DNA of 40,984 nucleotides from positions 1 to 40,984 of the forward strand of contig NYXM01000006.1 in the NCBI GenBank assembly GCA_002685655.1. The letters are read 5' to 3'. Positions within the stretch are counted from its first letter, which is position 1, and every line of letters begins with the position of its first letter. Both the position numbers and the translations under genes were made by a program. Shown one piece after another: positions 1 through 7,293 of this stretch. The notes under the pieces were generated by a model. It did not search any database. It was not told the origin of the DNA and was given only the letters and a program-made list of their open reading frames with translations. This stretch comes from Planctomycetaceae bacterium (GTDB lineage: Bacteria; Planctomycetota; Planctomycetia; Pirellulales; Pirellulaceae).

Positions 1-278
1 AAAGGGGGACCTCTGCGCACCCATCATCCGGTTATCCAAAAAACAACCGGAAGACTATCAGACCACGGCCAATCTTGGCTCTCATGAATAATCCGGGCTG
101 TGGGCAACGATGCAAAGTGTCAGCAAGGACGTGACACAAAACAGGCGTGTTGGATGACGCAGATCGAACATGGATTTGACTCGCTTGTATTCGAGGCGAA
201 AACCACCGCAACGTTGGTTGCCTATCGCCATTGTTGCGTGGCGCTGTTGTTGCACGACGCTATCATCGTACAGCGTTA

Positions 279-872
279 TTATCGTACGGCGTTAAACGAC
301 CCGGTCACATCGGTCGACGCGCCTGTTTGCGTGTTTTGCAGCGACGCACTGACAATCTCGGCCGTGAGCAGTCTGTCTTCGATGCTCGTGATTCTCAATT
401 CGACGGGGCTGCTCGCTAGGCTATACCAAGTGGGACCATCGGCAACCGGTTGGACAAACAACCGACCTGAGACAACCTGGCCGGACAATTCGGCAGCGGT
501 CGTGGCACGGATTTGTGAGTGAAAGAATACCGCGGGGAACTCTTCCTTGTCCGGCGAACTGTAACTACGAAGCTCGAAGACCGTCGGTCGTTTTGATCCC
601 TGCTCGACAAATCGCGCGTAACACGCATTCGTTTCAATTGGTGAATCCAAAGTCAAGGTGATTTCCCCCGCCATCTGTAACGTCTCTTGAACTTCGGTAC
701 TGGCAGAGTCAACTTGATCGGTCACCTTTTCTTTGATGGACTCCGTGCCCTTCGTCGCTGCATTTTTTGCTTTGTCAGCTAGCGATTTCAGTTTAGCATT
801 ATCGCAGCCTCCCATCGCCAGCACGACGAGAGTGATGAGCATACTTGAGAGCATGAAACGGGCAAATTTCAC
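279..872 (-). CDS. Predicted outer-surface/periplasmic lipoprotein
   Basis: A 197-residue protein with a short basic N-terminus, a hydrophobic stretch and a lipobox ending in Gly-Gly-Cys at about residue 23 (LVVLAMGGC). This predicts lipidation and membrane anchoring. The next 45 residues are Lys/Glu/Ala-rich and probably helical (KSLADKAKNAATKG), followed by a mixed beta-rich region to the end. The start is GTG at 872, supported by a near-perfect Shine-Dalgarno AAGGAGG seven bases upstream. It is divergent from the cytochrome c peroxidase gene. I do not recognise the C-terminal domain and assign no function beyond lipoprotein. A slightly imperfect 14-base direct repeat (ATCGTACAGCGTTA, 265-278 and 281-294) spans the stop codon. 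Confidence 0.8.
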   Translation of the reverse strand: MKFARFMLSSMLITLVVLAMGGCDNAKLKSLADKAKNAATKGTESIKEKVTDQVDSASTEVQETLQMAGEITLTLDSPIETNACYARFVEQGSKRPTVFELRSYSSPDKEEFPAVFFHSQIRATTAAELSGQVVSGRLFVQPVADGPTWYSLASSPVELRITSIEDRLLTAEIVSASLQNTQTGASTDVTGSFNAVR

Positions 873-1229
873 GGCATATCCTCCTTGTCAGGACGGGAAA
901 CGATGGACTGATGAAGTTCCCGTCGATGAACATCGGAAAGAACCAAACTCTGCTGCCGTTTATCGTGACATTCGTGCAGCGTCAGGTCAACCGAATGCTG
1001 GCCGGACGTCGTTTCTCGGTCAATTGCTCTGCCAAGATCCAGGGTTGCAACCTATTGACTTCAACGTGGTCACAGGCAGGCCATTTGTGATCTGTATACG
1101 CCAACGGCACCTCGCTATGACCCCAATACCAGCGAAATTGCGCATCTTCTTCCGCCAAGATGCTTGTGATTCGCGTTCGCTAACGCAAAATAGAGGATCC
1201 AGGTATCTGCCATCCAATGGAGGTTCGTC
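873..1229. other. Intergenic region between divergent genes
   Basis: This 357-base gap separates the lipoprotein gene (-) from the cytochrome c peroxidase gene (+), so it should carry both promoters. No convincing ORF, RNA gene or strong palindrome was seen. The only clear signals are the two ribosome binding sites: AAGGAGG (minus strand) at the left end and GGAGG at 1219-1223 at the right end. Confidence 0.5.
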
Positions 1230-2306
1230 ATGGTCGCCGAGGCAGTATTGTTGCTTCAGCGTGTTGCGATCGTGGCAATTCTTGTCAATTGGATGGTGTC
1301 GTCGTCGGTCGGTGAAGATCGGCCTCGATTGCCCGTGGATCGGATGCCAACGCATCTGTTGGTCGACAAAATGCCGCTCGGGCTTAACAAAGTCCGGCAC
1401 GTTCCCGAAGATAACGCGTTGACGGAGGCTCGAGTTGGCTTGGGGCGGCGTCTGTTTTTCGATCCGGTCCTCTCAGGTGATGGATCGACTTCCTGCGCCA
1501 GTTGCCATGACCCAGCCCGGTCCTTTACGACAGATGATCAGCTCGCCATCGGCGTAGCCGGCGCGAAGGGCTTGCGCAATACATCATCGCTGATCAACCG
1601 GCTGTATGGGAAATCCTTTTTTTGGGATGGCCGAGCCACATCGTTGGAAGAGCAGGCGCTCAAACCGATCGGAAACAAGATTGAATTGGCGTCGTCCGTC
1701 GACGAAGCGGTCTTGAGACTGCAGGCCGATGCGACCTATGTCAACCGATTTCGCGAAGCGTATGGTGGCGAAGTCACTGCGGAGAATCTAGCCAAAGCTC
1801 TAGCCGGATTTCAACGCACGCTGCTCTCGGGTGATAGCCGGGTCGACCGCTTTCAGGCAGGCGATGCATCCGCTCTCACGCCCGATGAACGCGTAGGACT
1901 TTGGATCTTCGAAAGCCGAGGCGGTTGTTGGAAATGCCATCAAGGTCAGAATTACACCGATGAACTGTATCACAACACCGGCGTCTCATGGGGAAAGCAA
2001 CCGCTGGACTTGGGACGATTCAGGGAGACCCAGCGGGAACAGGACCGTGGTCGCTTCAAGACGCCAACCCTACGCGACATTGCACGAACGACCCCCTACA
2101 TGCATGACGGGAGTATCGCCACGCTGCGCGAAGTCGTTGCTTTCTATAATCGTGGCGGTGGCAAAAACTCGTTTCGAGACGCGCTGCTGGTACCGCTCGA
2201 TCTCAACGACAAAGAGATCGACCTGCTCGTCGCGTTCCTTAAAAGCTTGACTGGATCGACCCGATGGGTGACATCGCAGTTGCCCGACGCGATAGACGCC
2301 AAATAG
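1230..2306 (+). CDS. Di-haem cytochrome c peroxidase / MauG-family protein
   Basis: A 358-residue exported protein. It begins with a hydrophobic signal segment (residues 5-27) and carries two c-type haem sites: CASCH at 89-93 and CWKCH at 233-237. The first sits in the usual family context (GRRLFFDPVLSG before it, SCASCHDP). The motif TPYMHDGSIATL at about 288-299 supplies the Met commonly found near the second haem in this family. Family members reduce H2O2 to water in the periplasm or carry out related di-haem oxidations. The sequence does not decide which reaction applies here. Length fits a bacterial CcpA/MauG-like enzyme. ATG at 1230 has GGAGG six bases upstream. It appears monocistronic. 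Confidence 0.9.
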   Translation: MVAEAVLLLQRVAIVAILVNWMVSSSVGEDRPRLPVDRMPTHLLVDKMPLGLNKVRHVPEDNALTEARVGLGRRLFFDPVLSGDGSTSCASCHDPARSFTTDDQLAIGVAGAKGLRNTSSLINRLYGKSFFWDGRATSLEEQALKPIGNKIELASSVDEAVLRLQADATYVNRFREAYGGEVTAENLAKALAGFQRTLLSGDSRVDRFQAGDASALTPDERVGLWIFESRGGCWKCHQGQNYTDELYHNTGVSWGKQPLDLGRFRETQREQDRGRFKTPTLRDIARTTPYMHDGSIATLREVVAFYNRGGGKNSFRDALLVPLDLNDKEIDLLVAFLKSLTGSTRWVTSQLPDAIDAK

Positions 2307-2354
2307 CGTTGTCCGACGCCTGTCAATGAACGGAGCCATTCACGGCTGTTCCTT

Positions 2355-2392
2355 TTCTTAATCCTAATCATATTCTTAATGAAGATTAAGAA
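2355..2392. other. AT-rich inverted repeat after the peroxidase gene
   Basis: TTCTTAATC (2355-2363) and GATTAAGAA (2384-2392) form a perfect 9-bp stem with a 20-base spacer, about 50 bases after the peroxidase stop. A third TTCTTAAT copy lies in the spacer, so alternative pairings exist. It may help end transcription of the plus-strand gene, but there is no GC-rich stem plus U-tract, so the role is uncertain. Confidence 0.3.
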
Positions 2393-2428
2393 TCCCATTC
2401 ACGACCTCTGGCTGTGAACCGTTATCAA

Positions 2429-2463
2429 AGAAAAAGACCCTTCCACGGAAAACCGTGAAAGGG
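2429..2463 (-). terminator. Rho-independent terminator of the SapC-like gene
   Basis: CCCTTCCACGG (2438-2448), loop AAAA, CCGTGAAAGGG (2453-2463) form an 11-bp stem with one mismatch. Read on the minus strand, the stem is followed by TCTTTTTCT. It lies about 32 bases beyond the stop codon of the SapC-like gene. Stem, tight loop and U-tract together make this the clearest intrinsic terminator in the window. Confidence 0.8.
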
Positions 2464-2494
2464 CTTCGTTGATACGATTGTCCTCAATCAAGCC

Positions 2495-3199
2495 TTACGA
2501 GGCCCGCTCCATGACTCGACGGAAGTTATTCATCGAGAGCAGATGGATATAGGTCAACTCCAACTCGTCCGATTTGGCAAGTTCAGCCAGCTTCTCCGGC
2601 GCCAAATCCTTGAGCTTCTGCCGGCTGACCGCCATAAACCCACCCAACGACTTCTGCTCCCCACCTGGGAACGTGAAGTCGGCTTTCATCGGCTCCAGCA
2701 AATCGAGCTCCTTCAGTCGGTTGCAGTAAGCCTGGGTGCGAGCGAAGTGTGCTTGCGATTCTTCGAGGAACTTCAGCATGCGGTTCAAGTATTCCGTCCG
2801 CTCGCCTTCGTCGTCAAAGAGCCGTTGGCCCTTGCCTTCACGGTTGCATCCAGACCATTCCTCGTCGACGCAAAGCGTGAACTGGTTTTCGTTCTGGGCG
2901 AAGACAAACGGATATCTCCGAACGAAGGCAGGGATGTAGTCGGCAGTCCAGTTGTTGTCTTCGCCAACATAGTAGTTGTTCGTGCCTTCAAGTCCCAAGA
3001 TGACGACCGGCATGACGTTCGTGTCGTCGCCAGCAAAAACAATCGTGTATTCCGCTGATGCCGCTGTCATCTCGACCGCCATCAAAGGAACCGAGTTCAC
3101 ATTCGCCGCAAATCCAAAGTCCTCGCGATCGATGCTCAAATCACCGTGTCGCTGGGGGGAAACAGCCGATACATTTTCGTAAAAGAGCATTTGTGCCAT
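2495..3199 (-). CDS. SapC-like family protein
   Basis: A 234-residue protein resembling the SapC family (Pfam SapC type). It opens with a conserved block about placing the protein beside other factors (ENVSAVSPQRHGDLSI), then FGFAANVNSVPLMAVE and a central YPFVFAQ segment, and ends with a helical tail. SapC was first named from an S-layer secretion locus of Campylobacter, but most homologues are uncharacterised, often soluble and without a signal peptide, as here. The ATG at 3199 is the natural start. It appears to be a single-gene unit ended by the hairpin at 2438-2463. There is no S-layer or type I secretion gene nearby, so an S-layer role is not supported by context. Confidence 0.75.
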   Translation of the reverse strand: MAQMLFYENVSAVSPQRHGDLSIDREDFGFAANVNSVPLMAVEMTAASAEYTIVFAGDDTNVMPVVILGLEGTNNYYVGEDNNWTADYIPAFVRRYPFVFAQNENQFTLCVDEEWSGCNREGKGQRLFDDEGERTEYLNRMLKFLEESQAHFARTQAYCNRLKELDLLEPMKADFTFPGGEQKSLGGFMAVSRQKLKDLAPEKLAELAKSDELELTYIHLLSMNNFRRVMERAS

Positions 3200-3764
3200 G
3201 GAAGATCTCGTTTTTATGAGTTGTGGGATTGTACGGGACGGTACGTCCTGCGTTCATCGTCTTTGACGTTGCTCAACTGCAAAACGTTCTCCGGAAGTGT
3301 ACATCGAAATCCGAATTGGTCGAGCAGCACGTCCGAAGAAAATGGAACAGATGACGAAGCTGTGCGCGAGGCCGGTCCATACAATCCTCCGCATTATCCC
3401 TAAAGCGTACAGGCGGCCAGACCTGCGTAGGTCTCAATCCCAATTGAAACCAGAAAGACTGTGGCTGGGCACCGTTCGACACAACTCCGCGTCTTATTCT
3501 CCGGACCCAAACATCCTTCGGACCCAAACCTGACTAAACGGCTACGGCCATAGGCAGTCTTTTTCTGGGGTGTGTTTATCTGACCGTTGGGGTGGTCCGG
3601 CCAATCACCCAACACGTTGTGGGCCGGTCACGTTGTGGGCCGGTCTCCCGACCGGCCCAGGTTCGGCGGAGCCTTTCTGGATCGCTAGGCCGTAGCCTGT
3701 GGGCTTAAGACGCACTAAACTGCCGTTCTCACCGCCGAAGAACGTGCTAGCAAGTCAAAGCACA
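3200..3764. other. Long intergenic region without a supported gene
   Basis: A 565-base stretch between the divergent SapC-like gene (-) and the YbaK-type gene (+). Short ORFs occur on both strands, but none has a good ribosome site, recognisable protein or codon preference, so none is called. The right half carries a GC-rich tandem/palindromic repeat (3613-3658), annotated separately. Confidence 0.55.
3613..3658. repeat. Tandem 16-mer ending in a GC-rich hairpin
   Basis: CACGTTGTGGGCCGGT occurs twice back to back (3613-3628 and 3629-3644). The second copy runs into a perfect 9-bp stem: GGGCCGGTC (3637-3645), loop TCCC, GACCGGCCC (3650-3658). The partly duplicated hairpin arm in a gene-free region looks like a dispersed extragenic palindromic repeat rather than a terminator, since no U-tract follows on either strand. 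Confidence 0.6.
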
Positions 3765-4226
3765 ATGAGCGTCTTAGACCGGCTTATCGAAAAACTCGAC
3801 GCGGGACAAATTCCGTACGATGTCTCGCACCACGAACCTGTTTTCACGAGCGAAGAGGCGGCACGGATTCGAGGCACGACGTTGGCTAGCGGTGCCAAAG
3901 CGTTGATCTGCAAAGCAGACAAGCGTTTCGTACTGATCGTTCTCCCTGCTGACAAGCGGCTAGGCAGCAAACAAGTTCGCAAGTCTGAGTCAATTCGCAA
4001 GCTGCGATTTGCCAGTCGTGAGGAAGTCGTCGAGCTAACCGGATTGCAACCGGGATCGATCCCACCGTTTGGTAGCTTATTCGACCTTCCCACCTGGTGC
4101 GACGAAGATCTGGCGTTGCAGCCGACGATCAACTTTAATGCCGGTGATCATACGGTATCGATCAGTATGCAGTACACCGACTTTGCGGCTTTTGAACAAC
4201 CACGCAGCGGTCAGTTTGCCGAGTGA
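3765..4226 (+). CDS. YbaK/aminoacyl-tRNA deacylase-domain protein
   Basis: A 153-residue YbaK/EbsC-type protein. Members of this fold hydrolyse mischarged aminoacyl-tRNAs (Cys-tRNAPro for YbaK, Ala-tRNAPro for ProX), acting in trans in the cytoplasm to keep proline decoding accurate. Visible family features are the GAKALICK strand with its Lys (about residues 43-50), LPADKRLGSKQVRK, and the GSIPPFG turn (97-103). An upstream in-frame GTG (3699) would add 22 residues with no family similarity, so ATG at 3765 is preferred. The exact tRNA substrate cannot be read from sequence; homologues near this length are mixed in specificity. It stands alone between two divergent or convergent neighbours. 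Confidence 0.8.
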   Translation: MSVLDRLIEKLDAGQIPYDVSHHEPVFTSEEAARIRGTTLASGAKALICKADKRFVLIVLPADKRLGSKQVRKSESIRKLRFASREEVVELTGLQPGSIPPFGSLFDLPTWCDEDLALQPTINFNAGDHTVSISMQYTDFAAFEQPRSGQFAE

Positions 4227-4285
4227 GGCACGACAGCGTGTCGAGGCTGAATCGATGAACGCCACCCGTTGAAGTCGTAACGCGT

Positions 4286-5494
4286 CTATTGCGACAACCT
4301 GACTTGCGCTTCATCCGCCCAAGGACTGTCCGGTGCCAACCGCAGAAATTCCTGCCAATGTCCTTGTGCTTCACTGTCTCGACCCAGCTCATCGAACGTC
4401 CGCGCGAGGTGATAGTGGACATCGGGAAAATCGCTATGATGTGCAAGCGTTCCCTGGAAAGCGGCGACGGCCAAATCCAGCTCTCCCGTTTCTGCCAAAA
4501 CGCACCCAAGATTGGCGCGGGCCTCCACAAAATCTTCGTCCAGCTCAATCGCCATAAAATACCGTTCGCGGGCCGCGGAGAGGTCTTCCAGCCGGTAGAG
4601 AAGTTCGGCCAGCTGAAAACACAGTTCAGGACGTGGTCCGCCCGCCGTCAGCGCGGCGCGATACATTTCCACGGCAGCCTCCAGTTGACCGGCGTCTTCG
4701 TACTTTGTTGCCGCACAGACCATTTCTTCCGGTGAGGAAAACTCGGGCTGTTCGGCCAAATGGTCGGCCAGTGAAACCGTCGGAACCAAATCGCCTAGAG
4801 CCTCCGAAGCGTCTCCATCGAGAGGCTCTTCGAGCGCATCGAAGTCGATCCGCAATTGGCCTCCTGGCTCAATCAAACCCTGGCCCAATCGTAGGAGAAT
4901 CTGCTTACCTTCGACGATCACCGAAAGCTGCGCCAAGGGACGTTCGATTTCCGGAATGTACCGTGAAAGTTGAGCGAGCTTTTTCTCAATCGCCCGCGGT
5001 GAAGCACCGGCCGCTAAGAGCTGTGCCAGGTGACGTGCCGTGGCGACTTCCTGAAAATCAAAATAGGGTAGACGGTGGACTTCGCGAGCTGGGACAATCA
5101 AGCCACGTCGGTGCCAACAGCGAATGGTCGCCACCGAAACGTCGAGCAAATCCGCCAACATGGCCGGAGTGTAGAGACGTCGAACGAATTGTTCGCCCTC
5201 AACCAACCCCAGTTTCTGCCACAGCTGAGTCTCGGAAATAATCTCCAGCCGGCCCTCGCCGGCGGCGTCCCGAATCTCTTCGTCCAACAGAACTTCGTCG
5301 TCACCCAAAGGCAGTTCATCGGCACCGATTACGATTATGTCAACCGTACAGTCACACTTCGAGACAGGCAGGCCGCCTAAGTCGCGCACGATTTTTTGTG
5401 CTTCACGCTTACTAACGCCACCCATCTTGCCGATGAAACAGATGCGTTTTCCGTGAAGTGGCTGAACAGCCTCAGTATCAAAAGCCGTTGACAT
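4286..5494 (-). CDS. BRCT - MerR-type HTH - TPR fusion protein
   Basis: A 402-residue protein with three recognisable parts. Residues about 12-95 look like a BRCT domain of the NAD-dependent DNA ligase type (GKRICFIGKMGGVSKREA, then GLPVSK and VDIIVIGADE). Residues 107-170 match a MerR-like winged helix with its recognition helix (YTPAMLADLLDVSVATIRCW followed by HRRGLI and YFDFQEV). Residues about 255-390 are tetratricopeptide repeats (YEDAGQLEAAVEMYRAAL, ARANLGCVLAETGELDLAVA). There is no signal peptide, so it should be cytoplasmic and probably binds DNA while holding partner proteins through TPR and BRCT. The classic MerR C-terminal effector coiled coil is absent. ATG at 5494 has AGG four bases upstream. 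The target is unknown. Confidence 0.8.
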   Translation of the reverse strand: MSTAFDTEAVQPLHGKRICFIGKMGGVSKREAQKIVRDLGGLPVSKCDCTVDIIVIGADELPLGDDEVLLDEEIRDAAGEGRLEIISETQLWQKLGLVEGEQFVRRLYTPAMLADLLDVSVATIRCWHRRGLIVPAREVHRLPYFDFQEVATARHLAQLLAAGASPRAIEKKLAQLSRYIPEIERPLAQLSVIVEGKQILLRLGQGLIEPGGQLRIDFDALEEPLDGDASEALGDLVPTVSLADHLAEQPEFSSPEEMVCAATKYEDAGQLEAAVEMYRAALTAGGPRPELCFQLAELLYRLEDLSAARERYFMAIELDEDFVEARANLGCVLAETGELDLAVAAFQGTLAHHSDFPDVHYHLARTFDELGRDSEAQGHWQEFLRLAPDSPWADEAQVRLSQ

Positions 5495-5651
5495 GAACCT
5501 GGCCGGAACGAGAAATAATGCGACCTCGTGTATGAATCAGTGTTGCCGTCGGCGAGCCCAGTGTCAATCGGTCGGGGCAACCGGCTTGGCTCAGAGACAG
5601 CCCCTGTGGACCGAACTCCCGCGACGGGCCGACAACTAATCCAACGCGATT

Positions 5652-5669
5652 CGGCCTGACATTAGGCCG
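5652..5669 (-). other. Small hairpin over the stop codon of the YTV-like gene
   Basis: CGGCCT (5652-5657), six-base loop, AGGCCG (5664-5669) overlaps the TAA of the upstream minus-strand gene. No U-tract follows, so it is at best a 3'-end structure that could stabilise the message. Confidence 0.3.
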
Positions 5670-6870
5670 GTTCGTCGTCACCGGTGGCTGAATTCAATTC
5701 GGTTTCAGCCTCGGGTGTTTCAATGGCCGGTTTACCTGTCGGTTCGGCATCCATAGGATCGGAGGAATCACCGGACTGAGCACCAGCTTCCGCGGCACCG
5801 CTGGTGGCGGCAGCCGGGTCGGTGGTTTCCTCCTTATTGGCCTGCATAGCCGGTACGGCAACCGGGGGGCCAGCCGAGTAATACGTGACCGTTGGAGCAA
5901 AATTCGTGACGACCGTGCCGCAGCTGTCGACGGGCACTTGCATGGCGACTCTCTTGGCGACCATGCGCGTGGAAGTGTACGGTACCCATTTCGCGGCCGT
6001 CCGAGGTACCCTGACAGTCCGCGATTCCGCTACCCACTTGCACACCTGGACTTGATAGGGCTCGTCGCGTGATTCGTGTTCGATCCGCTGCGTTGTCACC
6101 GTAACCGGGCGTTCCATAAGCTGCTCGGTCCACTTCTGAACCTGGACCTGGTACGGTTCCTCGACCCACTCGTCAACGAACTTGTTGACCGTCACCGGCG
6201 TCTGCTGCGTCACGACCTTTTGTACGAAACTCGTCTGCGGCACTTGTCGCTGGACGATGTTCGGAACGTATTGGCGTTGCACTTGATAGGTTCCAGGCGC
6301 TTGTTGCGGGACCCAGTGCAGGCCGCCGCGATACCAGCTGACTGTACCTGTCACTGGGTTGGTCGCGTAAGTTCCGGGCAACCTTTGCAGTCGAGTGCGA
6401 ACGCGGCCCGGTTGGAAAACGACCTGGTCGACGAAACCACCTTGGTCGACCGTTTCGGTTCGCATCGTGGTGACCTGTTCGTAGGTAAGAAAATTCTGAC
6501 TTTGCATTACCGTCTCGGTAACCGGCCGACGAACCAGCCGTCGACGCACATGTGTCTGCGTCTCCAACGTCGGCTTCAGGACCTTATATCGTTGGATCTG
6601 CGTCTTGGTCTCATTAACTGGTCGAGCGACCGTTATGCGACGGAATCGCGTTTCCGTGTTCCAAACCGGCTTTTGCGTTGTGATCTGGCGATCTTCCAGC
6701 AATGTCTCGTATTCCAGACGATATGCCACCACGCTCTCAGGCTCGTAAACCGTTCGATAAACGGTCTGATAAGCCGGATAGGCAGTTTGAGCCGAAAGCG
6801 GCGCGGTCGTTACCGTGACGGAAGTCAGCACAACGGCAACAACAGACAGGAATCGCAGTAAAACGTTCAT
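5662..6870 (-). CDS. Secreted YTV-like repeat protein
   Basis: A 402-residue exported protein. The signal peptide spans about residues 1-28 with likely cleavage after LSAQ. The mature part is a succession of short beta-prone repeats rich in Thr, Val, Tyr, Arg and Gln, such as YQTVYRTVYEPE, RRRLVRRPVTETV, EEPYQVQVQKW and DEPYQVQVCKW. This composition is typical of planctomycetal YTV-type proteins, known from cell-wall/surface fractions of Rhodopirellula. A fold segment near the middle (TNPVTGTVSWYRGG) interrupts the repeats. The last 70 residues are acidic and Pro/Ala/Glu/Ser-rich, probably disordered. It likely contributes to the proteinaceous surface layer, an inference from family resemblance. 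Only one or two Cys are present. The start is ATG at 6870. Confidence 0.75.
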   Translation of the reverse strand: MNVLLRFLSVVAVVLTSVTVTTAPLSAQTAYPAYQTVYRTVYEPESVVAYRLEYETLLEDRQITTQKPVWNTETRFRRITVARPVNETKTQIQRYKVLKPTLETQTHVRRRLVRRPVTETVMQSQNFLTYEQVTTMRTETVDQGGFVDQVVFQPGRVRTRLQRLPGTYATNPVTGTVSWYRGGLHWVPQQAPGTYQVQRQYVPNIVQRQVPQTSFVQKVVTQQTPVTVNKFVDEWVEEPYQVQVQKWTEQLMERPVTVTTQRIEHESRDEPYQVQVCKWVAESRTVRVPRTAAKWVPYTSTRMVAKRVAMQVPVDSCGTVVTNFAPTVTYYSAGPPVAVPAMQANKEETTDPAAATSGAAEAGAQSGDSSDPMDAEPTGKPAIETPEAETELNSATGDDEPA

Positions 6871-7293
6871 TCCGATATCTCACTTCAACGTTGAAGAATG
6901 ACAACATCAGATTTGCTTCGTACCGGCGCGTCGCCCGTGCGCGCAAATCACTCACCCGATACCTTCGAGTGTGGCGAACAATCGGGTCGCTCGCAAATAG
7001 AAAAATCGGGCCGCAACCAATTCCATGCCATCAACAGTAAGCGCAGCAAGGTCTTACGTTTTTTGAAATTGTTTGAAGATTTTCTCCACGACTGCCGACG
7101 TCCAAAACGGGCCACATTCATAACTCGTTCCAAGCTTGGATGTTGCGGATCAAGTCTTCCTAACCGTTACAACCGGCCCCGGAATCGTCGTACGAGCCGA
7201 ACCGATTTCCAGACGTCGTAGTGATGTCGCTGCTAGCCGCGGCGTGCAGGCTGCCAGAACGCACTCTGACCTCGCGCAACGTCATGCGGTGCG
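6871..7293. other. Intergenic region upstream of the YTV-like gene
   Basis: A 423-base gap between two minus-strand genes. No ORF here has a supported start or protein family. It should contain the promoter of the YTV-like gene and the 3' end of the HEAT-repeat gene. The one clear element is a 14-bp palindrome at 6883-6896. Confidence 0.5.
6883..6896. promoter_or_regulatory. Perfect 14-bp palindrome upstream of the YTV-like gene
   Basis: CTTCAACGTTGAAG is a perfect 14-bp palindrome whose near edge is 12 bases upstream of the ATG at 6870. It could be a dimeric repressor site covering the leader, or a small stem that affects ribosome access. No protein that binds it can be named from this sequence. 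Confidence 0.45.

Noticed and set aside
1..278. Possible gene at the left edge
   Set aside because: Open frames there are short, lack ribosome sites and overlap the lipoprotein gene's shadow. A weak CCGGTT/AACCGG stem at 28-50 is all that was seen.
3297..3533. Small ORFs on both strands between the SapC-like and YbaK-type genes
   Set aside because: They overlap each other, show no protein features and have no ribosome sites.
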